Source: Streptomyces gelaticus (GTDB lineage: Bacteria; Actinomycetota; Actinomycetes; Streptomycetales; Streptomycetaceae). From it: DNA of 64,000 nt. The notes under the pieces are model-generated. The model searched no databases. It was not told the origin of the DNA and saw nothing but the letters and a program-made list of their open reading frames with translations. Shown one piece after another: positions 26,007 to 33,475 of this stretch (its first letter is position 1; every line of letters starts with the position of its first letter). The stretch lies in NCBI RefSeq assembly GCF_014649535.1, contig NZ_BMTF01000030.1, positions 18,653 through 82,652 on the forward strand, read 5' to 3'. The position numbers and the translations under genes are program-made.

Positions 26007-26639
26007 TCAGACCTTCTTCTGCTGCTGCCGGGTGTCCATGCGTACATCGCCGGCCGTGTCGTCCTGCTCGTGACCGAGCCGGTCGATCACGTCCACGACT
26101 CCGTCGACGCTCTGGCACAGACGCAGAACGATGGGGACGAGGCTTCGCCGGGGCACGGTGCCACTGAGGGTCACGACACCATCGGCGACCTCGACGGTCA
26201 GCGACGAGGGGCTGAGCCGCAACGTGTGGGTCAGGACGTCTTCGAGGATCTCCTCCTGGATGGCGTGGTCCCTGCGCAGGAAGAGCTGCAGGAGGTCGCT
26301 GCGGCTCAGGACCCCGATCAGCCGGCCTTCGCTGTCGATGACAGGGAGCCTCTTGATCTTGTGCTTCTCCATGACGCGGGCGGCGCGGACAGCGCTCCAC
26401 CCGGGAGCTGCGGTGATCGCCGGATGACTCATGAGATCGGCGGCCGTGTTCCCGGTGTCGTGCCGACGGAGCAGGTCGGCCTCGGAAACGACACCCATGG
26501 GGCATCCGTTCTCGTCCACGACGGGCACGGCGGTGATACCGAACTCGTCCAGGAGCCGGGCGATCTCCTTGAACGTGGTGCCGCGCTGGACACTGACGGC
26601 TGCGGGCGTCATGAGGTCACAGACGCTGCGATGCCTCAT
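26007..26639 (-). CDS. CBS-CBS-BON domain protein
   Basis: A 210-residue protein: CBS1 around SVCDLMTPAAVSVQRGTTF, CBS2 around DLMSHPAITAAPGWSAVRAARVMEKHKIKRLPVID, BON domain around LTVEVADGVVTLSGTVPRRS. The start at 26639 has GGAGGGCGACG upstream. The linker between the two CBS motifs is shorter than in the neighbouring paralogues, and the C-terminus carries an extra polar tail (DTRQQQKKV). It is separated from the upstream paralogue by only 13 bases. Confidence 0.9.
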   Translation of the reverse strand: MRHRSVCDLMTPAAVSVQRGTTFKEIARLLDEFGITAVPVVDENGCPMGVVSEADLLRRHDTGNTAADLMSHPAITAAPGWSAVRAARVMEKHKIKRLPVIDSEGRLIGVLSRSDLLQLFLRRDHAIQEEILEDVLTHTLRLSPSSLTVEVADGVVTLSGTVPRRSLVPIVLRLCQSVDGVVDVIDRLGHEQDDTAGDVRMDTRQQQKKV

Positions 26640-26652
26640 CGTCGCCCTCCAA

Positions 26653-27255
26653 TCACGCGGGAACTTCGGACTCGAACCGGGCCGAGACGTCCACGACTCC
26701 CGGCACCGTGCACGCGATACGCACCAGCACGTCACCGAGTGACGGTTCGGGGACGGTGCCGCTCAGACGGACGATGCCGTCGGACACATGGACGTCCACG
26801 GTCGCGGAGCCCTCGGGGATCAGCTGAGTCATGATCAGCTCGCGCAGTTCCTGGGCGATGTCCTGGTCCGGACGGAGGTAGATCTTGAGCAGATCACCCC
26901 GGCTGACCACGCCCACGATGTGTCCGTCGTCGTCGACGACTGGCAGCCGTTTGAGGTGGCCGCGGGCCATCAGCCGGGCAGCCCCCGCTATACCTGCGTT
27001 CCGGGGCACCGTCACGGCAGGGACGGTCATCAGCTGACCGGCGGTCACGGCGCGGTACTCGTCTGCGCCCTGCGCCTTGAGCAGAAGGTTCGCTTCGGAG
27101 ACCACGCCGACGACCCGTCCCTCGTCGGAAATGACGGGCAGGGCACTGATCCGCCATTGCCGCATGGCCTCCACGATGTCCTTGAACGGCGCTCCGCGGT
27201 TGACCGTGATGACGGCGTGCGTCATCACGTCGTCGACGGTACGCAGATGTTTCAT
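26653..27255 (-). CDS. CBS-CBS-BON domain protein
   Basis: A 200-residue protein, the shortest of the set. CBS1: TVDDVMTHAVITVNRGAPFKDIVEAM; CBS2: QLMTVPAVTVPRNAGIAGAARLM and HLKRLPVVDDDGHIVGVVSRGDLL; BON: VDVHVSDGIVRLSGTVPEPS. GGAGGAACC precedes ATG 27255. A perfect GGACCC-CG-GGGTCC palindrome lies 64 bases upstream, so this gene may have its own promoter within the cluster. Confidence 0.9.
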   Translation of the reverse strand: MKHLRTVDDVMTHAVITVNRGAPFKDIVEAMRQWRISALPVISDEGRVVGVVSEANLLLKAQGADEYRAVTAGQLMTVPAVTVPRNAGIAGAARLMARGHLKRLPVVDDDGHIVGVVSRGDLLKIYLRPDQDIAQELRELIMTQLIPEGSATVDVHVSDGIVRLSGTVPEPSLGDVLVRIACTVPGVVDVSARFESEVPA

Positions 27256-27318
27256 GGTTCCTCCAGGAATGTGAGGCCCTGTACCTCTGGGCGTCGGCAC
27301 CGTCGATGCCCTCCGGCA

Positions 27319-27332
27319 GGACCCCGGGGTCC
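27319..27332. promoter_or_regulatory. OsdR-box-like perfect palindrome
   Basis: GGACCC-CG-GGGTCC is a perfect 14-bp palindrome 64 bases before the CBS-BON start at 27255, in a 135-base gap within the cluster. Confidence 0.45.
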
Positions 27333-27390
27333 GCCGGGGACGACTGCTCGGCCCTGTTGCCCCGGCGCGAACGCTCAGGGGCTGTCGGTG

Positions 27391-28068
27391 TCATGCGCCA
27401 GAACCGTGCTCCGGCCGCAGATCGTCCACGGCGTATGCGAGGGACTGGTCGACACTGACGACCCCGTCGACAGAGAGGCACAGGAGTTCGATGATCGGAA
27501 TGAATGAGCGTTCTTCCACAGTGCCGCTCAGGGTGACGACTCCTTCCTGGACGGTGACCGTCACGCCGCCCGGTGTCAGCCGGAGCATCCGGCCCAGTAC
27601 CTCGTCGACGATTTCTTCGTGTATCGCCTCGTCGTGGCGGAGCATGGGGCGCAGCAGATCCGAGCGGCTGACGATGCCCACGAGCGTGCCGGTGTCATCG
27701 ATCACCGGAAGGCGTTTGACGCCACGCTCGTTCAGGAAGCGCGCCGTCTCGACGATGCCCCACGAGGGTCGGGCCGTGAGCACGGGAGTGGACATGAGAT
27801 CAGCGGCGGTGCGGGCCTCCATGGTGCGGTGGTCCACGGCCGCCGTGCCGTGTGGTTGGTCACCGCCCTCCGCTTCCGGCAGACCCGCCTGCCTGCGGAG
27901 CAGGTCGGCCTCGGAGACGATGCCGATGGGGTGGTGGTGGGCGTCCACGACGGGCAGGGCCGAGACGTCGTTGCAGGCAAGGCTCCAGGCGATCGTCCTG
28001 AGTGATTCTTCGGGGCCGGCCGTGGCCACGTCCCGGGTCATGACTTCTGCAACAGTGCGGTGCATCAT
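27391..28068 (-). CDS. CBS-CBS-BON domain protein
   Basis: A 225-residue protein with CBS1 (TVAEVMTRDVATAGPEESL), a longer inter-motif loop (EAEGGDQPHGTAAVDHRT), CBS2 (DLMSTPVLTARPSWGIVETARFL... GVKRLPVIDD) and BON (GVTVTVQEGVVTLSGTVEERS). Two ATG codons are adjacent (28066-28068 and 28063-28065) behind GGGAGAT; either could be used. The 135-base gap after it contains the palindrome at 27319. Confidence 0.9.
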   Translation of the reverse strand: MMHRTVAEVMTRDVATAGPEESLRTIAWSLACNDVSALPVVDAHHHPIGIVSEADLLRRQAGLPEAEGGDQPHGTAAVDHRTMEARTAADLMSTPVLTARPSWGIVETARFLNERGVKRLPVIDDTGTLVGIVSRSDLLRPMLRHDEAIHEEIVDEVLGRMLRLTPGGVTVTVQEGVVTLSGTVEERSFIPIIELLCLSVDGVVSVDQSLAYAVDDLRPEHGSGA

Positions 28069-28131
28069 GATCCGATCTCCCTTTCGTGCAGGGACCTGCT
28101 GCGACGGGCGGCGATTGGCAACGACACGGCC

Positions 28132-28806
28132 TCACCGCTCGGCGGACGGACCAGGTGCCACCTCCTGGAGGGAGGTGGGTACGGGGCCGTTCACGGGTGC
28201 GGTCACATGGCTCACGACCGCGACCACCCCGTCGAGCTGTTCGACGAGGTAGGCCAGGATCGCGATCTGGCCACGGCTCTCCAGCCGGCCTTCCAGGGTG
28301 ACGACACCGTCGACGACGTGGACGGTGACCGTGTCGGGTCCGAGCCCCATGGTGCGCACCAGCACGTCCTGGATGACGCGTCCTCGTATCTCCGCGTCGG
28401 GTCGGAGGAAGAGACGCAGCAGGTCCCGGCGAGTGACGATGCCGACGAGCCGGTCCTCGTCGTCCACGACCGGGAGCCTCTCCACACCGCTGCGCGTCAT
28501 CAGCCGGGCGGCCTCCGGCGCGCTCTCCTCCGCGTGGACGGTCACCGCCGGCGTCGACATGATCTCGGCAGCGGTGGATTCCGCTCCGGACGGGGCCGTG
28601 CCACCGGCATCGGGATTCCGTGCCGCCTGTCGGCTCAGCAGATCGCTCTCGGAGACGACACCGACCACCCGGTCCTCCTCGTCGAGGACAGGCAGTCCAC
28701 TGATGTCGTGCTGGGCGAGCAGCTTCGCGACCTCCTTGAAGGAGGTGAGCGAGACGACCGAGACGACCTCGTCGGTCATCAGGTCTCCTACTTTGATGTG
28801 CTTCAT
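28132..28806 (-). CDS. CBS-CBS-BON domain protein
   Basis: A 224-residue protein. CBS1: KVGDLMTDEVVSVVSLTSFKEV; CBS2: EIMSTPAVTVHAEESAPEAARLM and GVERLPVVDDEDRLVGIVTRRDLL; BON: VTVHVVDGVVTLEGRLESRG. The C-terminus ends in a Pro-rich tail (VNGPVPTSLQEVAPGPS). The ribosome site (GGGGGTG) is weaker than in its neighbours. Two direct GGGCCGNACGGGG repeats lie 76-108 bases upstream. Confidence 0.9.
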   Translation of the reverse strand: MKHIKVGDLMTDEVVSVVSLTSFKEVAKLLAQHDISGLPVLDEEDRVVGVVSESDLLSRQAARNPDAGGTAPSGAESTAAEIMSTPAVTVHAEESAPEAARLMTRSGVERLPVVDDEDRLVGIVTRRDLLRLFLRPDAEIRGRVIQDVLVRTMGLGPDTVTVHVVDGVVTLEGRLESRGQIAILAYLVEQLDGVVAVVSHVTAPVNGPVPTSLQEVAPGPSAER

Positions 28807-28881
28807 GGCGGCACCCCCTGCCGTCTCGCAGAGATTCACCCGGACGCGATGCCGGAGGCTGTTCACCGACCACGATCCTTC

Positions 28882-28914
28882 GGGCCGTACGGGGACAGGA
28901 GGGCCGAACGGGGC
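28882..28914. promoter_or_regulatory. Direct repeat of box half-sites
   Basis: GGGCCGTACGGGGA (28882-28895) and GGGCCGAACGGGGC (28901-28914) are direct repeats 19 bases apart, upstream of the CBS-BON gene starting at 28806. The left halves equal the GGGCCG half of the island palindromes; the right halves are degenerate. Confidence 0.35.
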
Positions 28915-29026
28915 GTGGCAGGGACCGGGCGGACCAGGCTCGCGCATCCGGGCCGCTCGGGGGTCGCCGGCGGTGCCCGAAGGCGGCGTCGGGCCCCGTC
29001 GTGGACAGACCGCTCTCCGGGAAACC

Positions 29027-29650
29027 TCAGGCAAGCTCCATGCGTACGTCCACTACGCCTTCGACCGCGCGAATGGCCCGAGCCAGAAGGGGTACCAGAG
29101 AACGGTCCCGCAGCGGGCCTCGAACAGTGACGACACCGTCCAGCACAGTGAAGTCCACCCGGTCCGGAGGGGACAGTCCGGCGACCACAGCGGATCGGAT
29201 CTCCTCGTCGATCTCATCGTCCGGCCGCAGAAACACCTTCAAGAGGTCGCTGCGGCTCACGACGCCTTCCAGCATGCCGAGGCCGTTCACGACGGGCAGT
29301 CGTTTCACGTGCTTGCGTGCCATGATGCGGGCGGCCTCGGCGAGCGTGGCGTCGGGGTGGACGGTGACGGCCGGACTCGACATCAGCTCCTCGGCCAGCA
29401 CGGCGTCGGCTTTCGACGCCTCCTCCGACTGACCGGGCAGCCTCGGTTCGTCCTGCCGGAACTCCTCCTTCGGCAGCAGGTCCGCCTCGGAAACGACCCC
29501 GACGACGCGGCCCTCGCCTTCGAGGACCGGCACGGCGCTGACCTGCCACTGATGCATCAGCTCGACGATCTCCTTGTACGAGGCCTCGCGGCCGATCGCC
29601 ACAGCCGTGTGGGTCATGACGTCGCTGACGGTGTACGGAGATGCAGCCAT
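29027..29650 (-). CDS. CBS-CBS-BON domain protein
   Basis: A 207-residue protein most like the one at 19266: both share YTV-DVMT, the QWQVSAVPVLEGEGRVVGVVSEADLLPKEEF-type segment, the LMSSPAVTVHPDATLAEAARIM second CBS and the FLRPDDE segment before BON. GGAGGAGCACCCC precedes ATG 29650. It follows the cyclic-nucleotide-domain gene by 47 bases. This pairing of cNMP-domain and CBS-BON genes resembles the layout around 17463-19913. Confidence 0.9.
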   Translation of the reverse strand: MAASPYTVSDVMTHTAVAIGREASYKEIVELMHQWQVSAVPVLEGEGRVVGVVSEADLLPKEEFRQDEPRLPGQSEEASKADAVLAEELMSSPAVTVHPDATLAEAARIMARKHVKRLPVVNGLGMLEGVVSRSDLLKVFLRPDDEIDEEIRSAVVAGLSPPDRVDFTVLDGVVTVRGPLRDRSLVPLLARAIRAVEGVVDVRMELA

Positions 29651-29697
29651 GGGGTGCTCCTCCGGAGTGACTGACGGGTGGTGACACGGCGGCGTAC

Positions 29698-30159
29698 TCA
29701 CACGAACCCGCCGCTGCCATGAGGGGCGTAGAGATCGAGCAGACGGATCCGGGTGGCCTGCAATCGGTCGGCGAGGACCTGCCCGACCCAGTGGCCGACG
29801 GCCGAACCGAAGGAGGGGTCCGCGTCCATCGTCATGAGTACGGTCTCCGCGTCGAATTCGTGGGTGCGGACGGGGGTCATCGCCTCCGCTCCGAGGTGCC
29901 ATATGTAGGGCTTGAACAGCCAGGCCCAGCCGACCAGCTCGCCGGGTCCGAGGCTCTCTATCACCACCGGGGCGCTGCCCGGTACGCGAATGTCGAGCGT
30001 GACGGTGCCCGAACGCAGGATCCAGAAGCGGTCCGCGTGGTCCCCTTCCCGGAAGAGACGGACACCCTCGGCGAAATTGACCTCCCGCCCGATCCCCATC
30101 AGACGGGCACGGTACTGGGCGGGCAGGGCCGCGGTGATACGAGTCGGAGAACCGCTCAT
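29698..30159 (-). CDS. Stand-alone cyclic-nucleotide-binding-domain protein
   Basis: A 153-residue paralogue of the protein at 17463-17924: FREGDHADRFWILRSGTVTLDIRVPGSAP, then LVGWAWLFKPYIWHLGAEAM, ending LQATRIRLLDLYAPHG. No HTH, no signal peptide. The canonical cAMP-binding Arg cassette is again altered. It is first in the minus-strand series down to the USP at 25068, and a perfect GGGCCG-TC-CGGCCC palindrome lies 60 bases before ATG 30159, so it probably heads the transcript. Confidence 0.82.
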   Translation of the reverse strand: MSGSPTRITAALPAQYRARLMGIGREVNFAEGVRLFREGDHADRFWILRSGTVTLDIRVPGSAPVVIESLGPGELVGWAWLFKPYIWHLGAEAMTPVRTHEFDAETVLMTMDADPSFGSAVGHWVGQVLADRLQATRIRLLDLYAPHGSGGFV

Positions 30160-30218
30160 CGGTGGCCTCCTCGGTGGTCCCCGGTGTCAGCATCGCCGGG
30201 CAGCCGGTTCACGGTCAT

Positions 30219-30232
30219 GGGCCGTCCGGCCC
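30219..30232. promoter_or_regulatory. OsdR-box-like perfect palindrome heading the CBS-BON cluster
   Basis: GGGCCG-TC-CGGCCC, perfect 14-bp palindrome, 60 bases upstream of the minus-strand start at 30159. It is the best match to the shared pattern. The 30160-30486 gap otherwise has no gene. Confidence 0.55.
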
Positions 30233-30395
30233 TGCCGCAGGTCCGCCCGGTCCCTCCACTATCGCCTTCCAGGCATCGCGGGCCAACCGGACGCCGGGGC
30301 GGCGACGAGGACATCGGCCCCTGTCGTGCCGTGCCGAAAGCACGTCGTGCATGCGGTCCGGCCGGGCCACGAAGAGGGTCGAACGTTCCCCGTCC

Positions 30396-30410
30396 GGGCC
30401 GAACCGGCCC
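30396..30410. promoter_or_regulatory. OsdR-box-like perfect palindrome before the USP gene
   Basis: GGGCCG-AAC-CGGCCC, perfect arms with a three-base centre, 77 bases upstream of ATG 30487. With the palindrome at 30219 each arm of this divergent promoter has its own site. Confidence 0.5.
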
Positions 30411-30486
30411 TCACGGCGGACCCGCTCCGGTGCCACCGTGAGAACGGACGCTCTCCCTCCAGCGGGGCGAACAGAAGGCGGTGGGA

Positions 30487-31365
30487 ATGATGGAGCTGCC
30501 CCTGGTCTCAGGTGTGGACGGGTCGGAGAGCAGCCTGAGGGCGGTCGACTGGGCCGCCGATGAGGCAGCCCTCCGCGGCCTTTCGCTGCGCCTGGTGTAC
30601 GCGTCCAGGTGGGAGCAGTACGAGGGCGCCGCGCTCGCACGCAGCCTGGGGCGTCCTTCGGAGCGGGCGCTCGCCGGCCGCATCGTCGAAAACGCTGCTG
30701 AGCGGGTCCGCCGCCGCCGTCCGGATGTCGACGTCTCGGCCGAGGCGACGCCCGAGGACGCGGTGACCGCCCTGTTGCACGAGGGGCGCCATGCCGAGGC
30801 GCTGATCACCGGGGAGCGAGGCCGTGGCGGGCTCACCGGACTGCTGCTCGGCTCGGTCGGTCTGGCCGTGGCCGCGCGTGCCCCGTGTCCCGTCGTCGTC
30901 GTGCGTGGTGACAGGGTCGGGATCGAAGGCCTGCACGGGCGGATCCTCGTGGGCGTCGGGGAGCCGGGGGAGGCGTCGGCGGCGGTTCGGTTCGCCTTCC
31001 GTGAGGCCGGGGTGAGGGGCTGCGAACTGGATGCCGTACGCGCCTGGCGCTGTCCCTCGCACGATCGCGCGGACCATCCGCGTACCGTCGACGAGCCGCA
31101 CCTCTACTACAAGGAACGTGCGGCGACGCTGATCGACGAAGCGGTGGCCGAGACCGTACGCGAGAACCCGACGGTCCGGCTGCACTTGGCGGCGGTCGAG
31201 GGAAAGGCCGCGAGGGTACTGGTGCAGCGCTCCGCCGCGGCGGACCTGATCGTCGTGGGAGCACATCGCCACCGGGGCCGCCTCGGACTCCAACTCGGCC
31301 GGGTCGCCCATGCGCTGCTTCACCACGCCGACTGTCCGGTGGCCGTCGTACCTCTCGCGGCCTGA
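30487..31365 (+). CDS. Tandem universal stress protein
   Basis: A 292-residue two-domain USP closest to the one at 18316 (shared ALDW/AVDWAA, WRCPxH, VHRSVLQGS/AAVEGKA patterns). Domain 1 begins LPLVSGVDGSESSLRAVDWAA; the usual V-V-G-V-D start is S-G-V-D here, a small change at the first strand. Domain 2 begins RILVGVGEPGEASAAVRFAF and ends GAHRHRGRLGLQLGRVAHALLHHADCPVAVVP. Two ATG codons (30487, 30490) follow AAGGCGGTGGG; a GTG at 30481 is also in frame. It faces the CBS-BON cluster divergently. Confidence 0.9.
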   Translation: MMELPLVSGVDGSESSLRAVDWAADEAALRGLSLRLVYASRWEQYEGAALARSLGRPSERALAGRIVENAAERVRRRRPDVDVSAEATPEDAVTALLHEGRHAEALITGERGRGGLTGLLLGSVGLAVAARAPCPVVVVRGDRVGIEGLHGRILVGVGEPGEASAAVRFAFREAGVRGCELDAVRAWRCPSHDRADHPRTVDEPHLYYKERAATLIDEAVAETVRENPTVRLHLAAVEGKAARVLVQRSAAADLIVVGAHRHRGRLGLQLGRVAHALLHHADCPVAVVPLAA

Positions 31366-31383
31366 TCGTGCGACCGCCCGGTC

Positions 31384-32205
31384 TCACTTCCCGAGCCGCG
31401 ACGCGTGGTCGGGGACGTACGTCTGAAGGTCTCTCGGCGGTCGTTGGTAGCCGGTGGCCGGAGGCCGCGGGGGCAGTTCGATCACGGGCGGATCGACCCT
31501 CTCGTACGGGACGGTCGACAGGAGATGGGCGATCATGTTCAGCCGGGCCCTGCGCTTGTCGTCGCTCTCGACGACGTACCACGGAGCCTCCGAGATGTCG
31601 GTGTGCACGAACATCTCGTCCTTCGCCCGCGAATAGGCCTCCCAGCGGGTGATCGATTCCAGGTCCATCGGCGAGAGCTTCCACCGGCGGGTGGGATCAT
31701 GGAGCCTGCGCCGGAACCGCTCCTCCTGCACCGCGTCACTGACCGAGAACCAGTACTTGCGCAACAGGATGCCGTCCTCGACCAGCATCCGCTCGAAGAT
31801 CGGGCACTGGTGAAGGAACCGCTGGTGTTCCTCCCTGGTGCAGAAGTCCATGACGCGCTCGACGCCGGCGCGGTTGTACCAGCTCCGGTCGAACAGGACC
31901 ATTTCCCCCGCGGCCGGCAGGTGCTCGACATAGCGCTGGAAGTACCACTGGCCGCGCTCGCGCTCGGTGGGCTGCGGGAGCGCGGCGATGCGCGCCACCC
32001 GGGGGTTGAGGCGTTCGGTGACGCGCTTGATGGTGCTGCCCTTGCCCGCCGCGTCACGTCCCTCGAACACCACGACGAGCCGTGCGCCTTCGGCACGTAC
32101 CCACTCCTGGAGCTTCACCAGTTCGGTCTGGAGCCGGTACAGCTCCCGCTCGTACAGCGGGCGCGGCAGCTTTCCGGGCGTACTCGAGTTCTTCTCGTCC
32201 GACAT
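31384..32205 (-). CDS. ppk2: Polyphosphate kinase 2
   Basis: A 273-residue single-domain PPK2, transferring phosphate between polyphosphate and nucleotides. Walker A is GRDAAGKGS (residues 49-57), the lid region follows as LPQPTERERGQWYFQRYVEHLP, and Walker B is LFDRSWYNRAGVERVM. The C-terminal Pro-rich extension RPPATGYQRPPRDLQTYVPDH is usual for actinobacterial members. It is convergent with the USP gene (18 bases between stops) and divergent from another USP. Direction (ATP/GTP synthesis versus polyP synthesis) cannot be told; making nucleotides from polyphosphate would suit an energy-limited state. Confidence 0.92.
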   Translation of the reverse strand: MSDEKNSSTPGKLPRPLYERELYRLQTELVKLQEWVRAEGARLVVVFEGRDAAGKGSTIKRVTERLNPRVARIAALPQPTERERGQWYFQRYVEHLPAAGEMVLFDRSWYNRAGVERVMDFCTREEHQRFLHQCPIFERMLVEDGILLRKYWFSVSDAVQEERFRRRLHDPTRRWKLSPMDLESITRWEAYSRAKDEMFVHTDISEAPWYVVESDDKRRARLNMIAHLLSTVPYERVDPPVIELPPRPPATGYQRPPRDLQTYVPDHASRLGK

Positions 32206-32410
32206 GGGACGACGTTACGGAGGTGACCACGCCCGAAGTCAAGCGTCGGCGCCGGACGGGCTCCGCGGCGGCCGTGCCGGGGCCGGCATGCGGCACCAGC
32301 AGATGTGCGGTACTCCTCGAATGAGGAGAAGCCGGGCAGGACCCGCTCGCCCCTGTTCCGGTCGGCCCTTTACGAGGCTGTTCGAGACTCACGAGACGGA
32401 GACAGTCGCC

Positions 32411-33286
32411 ATGGAGCCAGTCGTCACCGTGGGCCTCGACGGCTCACCCGAGAGCCTCGCCGCCGCCCGCTGGGCCGCCGAGGAAGCCGAGCGCCGCAGG
32501 CTCACGCTGCGTCTGCTGCACGCGTGGCCGCTGCTGCTGCCGGAGTCGGCCCACGTCCCCGCCGAGATGGACCAGAACTACTGGGCGCGGCGGATCGTGC
32601 ACAAGACGCGGGCGGAGCTCCAGAAGCGCCACCCGGGCCTTTCCGTCGTCGGCAGCCTGATCGCCGACGACGCCCAGCACGCGCTGCTGCAAGCGGCGTC
32701 GGAGTCCGAGATGACCGTGCTCGGTTCGCGCGGACTCGTGCCCGTCGAGAGCTTCTTCCTCGGAGACATCAGCATGCCGGTCGTGGCGCGGGCCGACGGG
32801 CCGGTGGTGCTGGTACGCGCCGGGGCGGGCGGACCGGCGCCGCACCCCGCACCGGCCGCGGAGGGCGGGGTCGTGGTGGCACTGAAACTGCACGGCCCCT
32901 GCGACCACCTCCTCGCATTCGCCTTCACCAGCGCCGCGGCGCGAGGCGTGCCCCTCCGGGCCGTCCACGGCCAGAGCCTGCCGGTGGCCGCCTACGCCCC
33001 CTGGGGGCTGGATCACGACGTGGCGGACGAAATCGCCCGGGACGCGCGGAAGCAACTCGATCAGGTCCTCCGCCCCTGGCGGGACAAGTTCCCGCACGTG
33101 GAGGTGGCCGACGGCATCGTTCTCGAAAGCCCCGCCAAGGCTGTCGTGAGCGCCGCCCACGGGGCCGGGCTGCTGGTCGTCGGCCGGCGCAAGCACCGCC
33201 CCGTCCCGGCGCCGCACCTGGGCTCCGTCGCCCAGGCCGCCATTCACCACGCCCGCTGCCCGGTCGCCGTCGTCCCCCACACCTGA
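32411..33286 (+). CDS. Tandem universal stress protein
   Basis: A 291-residue two-domain USP related to the one at 25068 (shared LRPWRDxxP, LLAFAF, GLxVVGRRxR). Domain 1: VTVGLDGSPESLAAARWAA, GSRGLVPVESFFLGDISMPV; domain 2: VVVALKLHGPCDHLLAFAF ... VGRRKHRPVPAPHLGSVAQAAIHHARCPVAVV. ATG 32411 is chosen because homology begins there and GGAG lies 8 bases upstream; the frame is open far to the left. In GSRGLVPVESFFLGD the last position of the ATP loop is Asp instead of Ser, so nucleotide binding by domain 1 may be lost. Confidence 0.9.
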   Translation: MEPVVTVGLDGSPESLAAARWAAEEAERRRLTLRLLHAWPLLLPESAHVPAEMDQNYWARRIVHKTRAELQKRHPGLSVVGSLIADDAQHALLQAASESEMTVLGSRGLVPVESFFLGDISMPVVARADGPVVLVRAGAGGPAPHPAPAAEGGVVVALKLHGPCDHLLAFAFTSAAARGVPLRAVHGQSLPVAAYAPWGLDHDVADEIARDARKQLDQVLRPWRDKFPHVEVADGIVLESPAKAVVSAAHGAGLLVVGRRKHRPVPAPHLGSVAQAAIHHARCPVAVVPHT

Positions 33287-33475
33287 ACCGGCACCGGCAC
33301 GGGCGCGGCGCAGTCCGGCGTGTGTCCCCGGACCGGACCTGTCCGCCGAGCTGCTGCGGCCGGCGTGACCCATGGACCGCCCTTCCGGGCAGCCTCCGCC
33401 AAGACCCTGCGAGGTGTCGGCGCCCGCACGTATCCTTCGCGTACGTACGCCGCCGAGCGGGAGGGTACGAACAGC

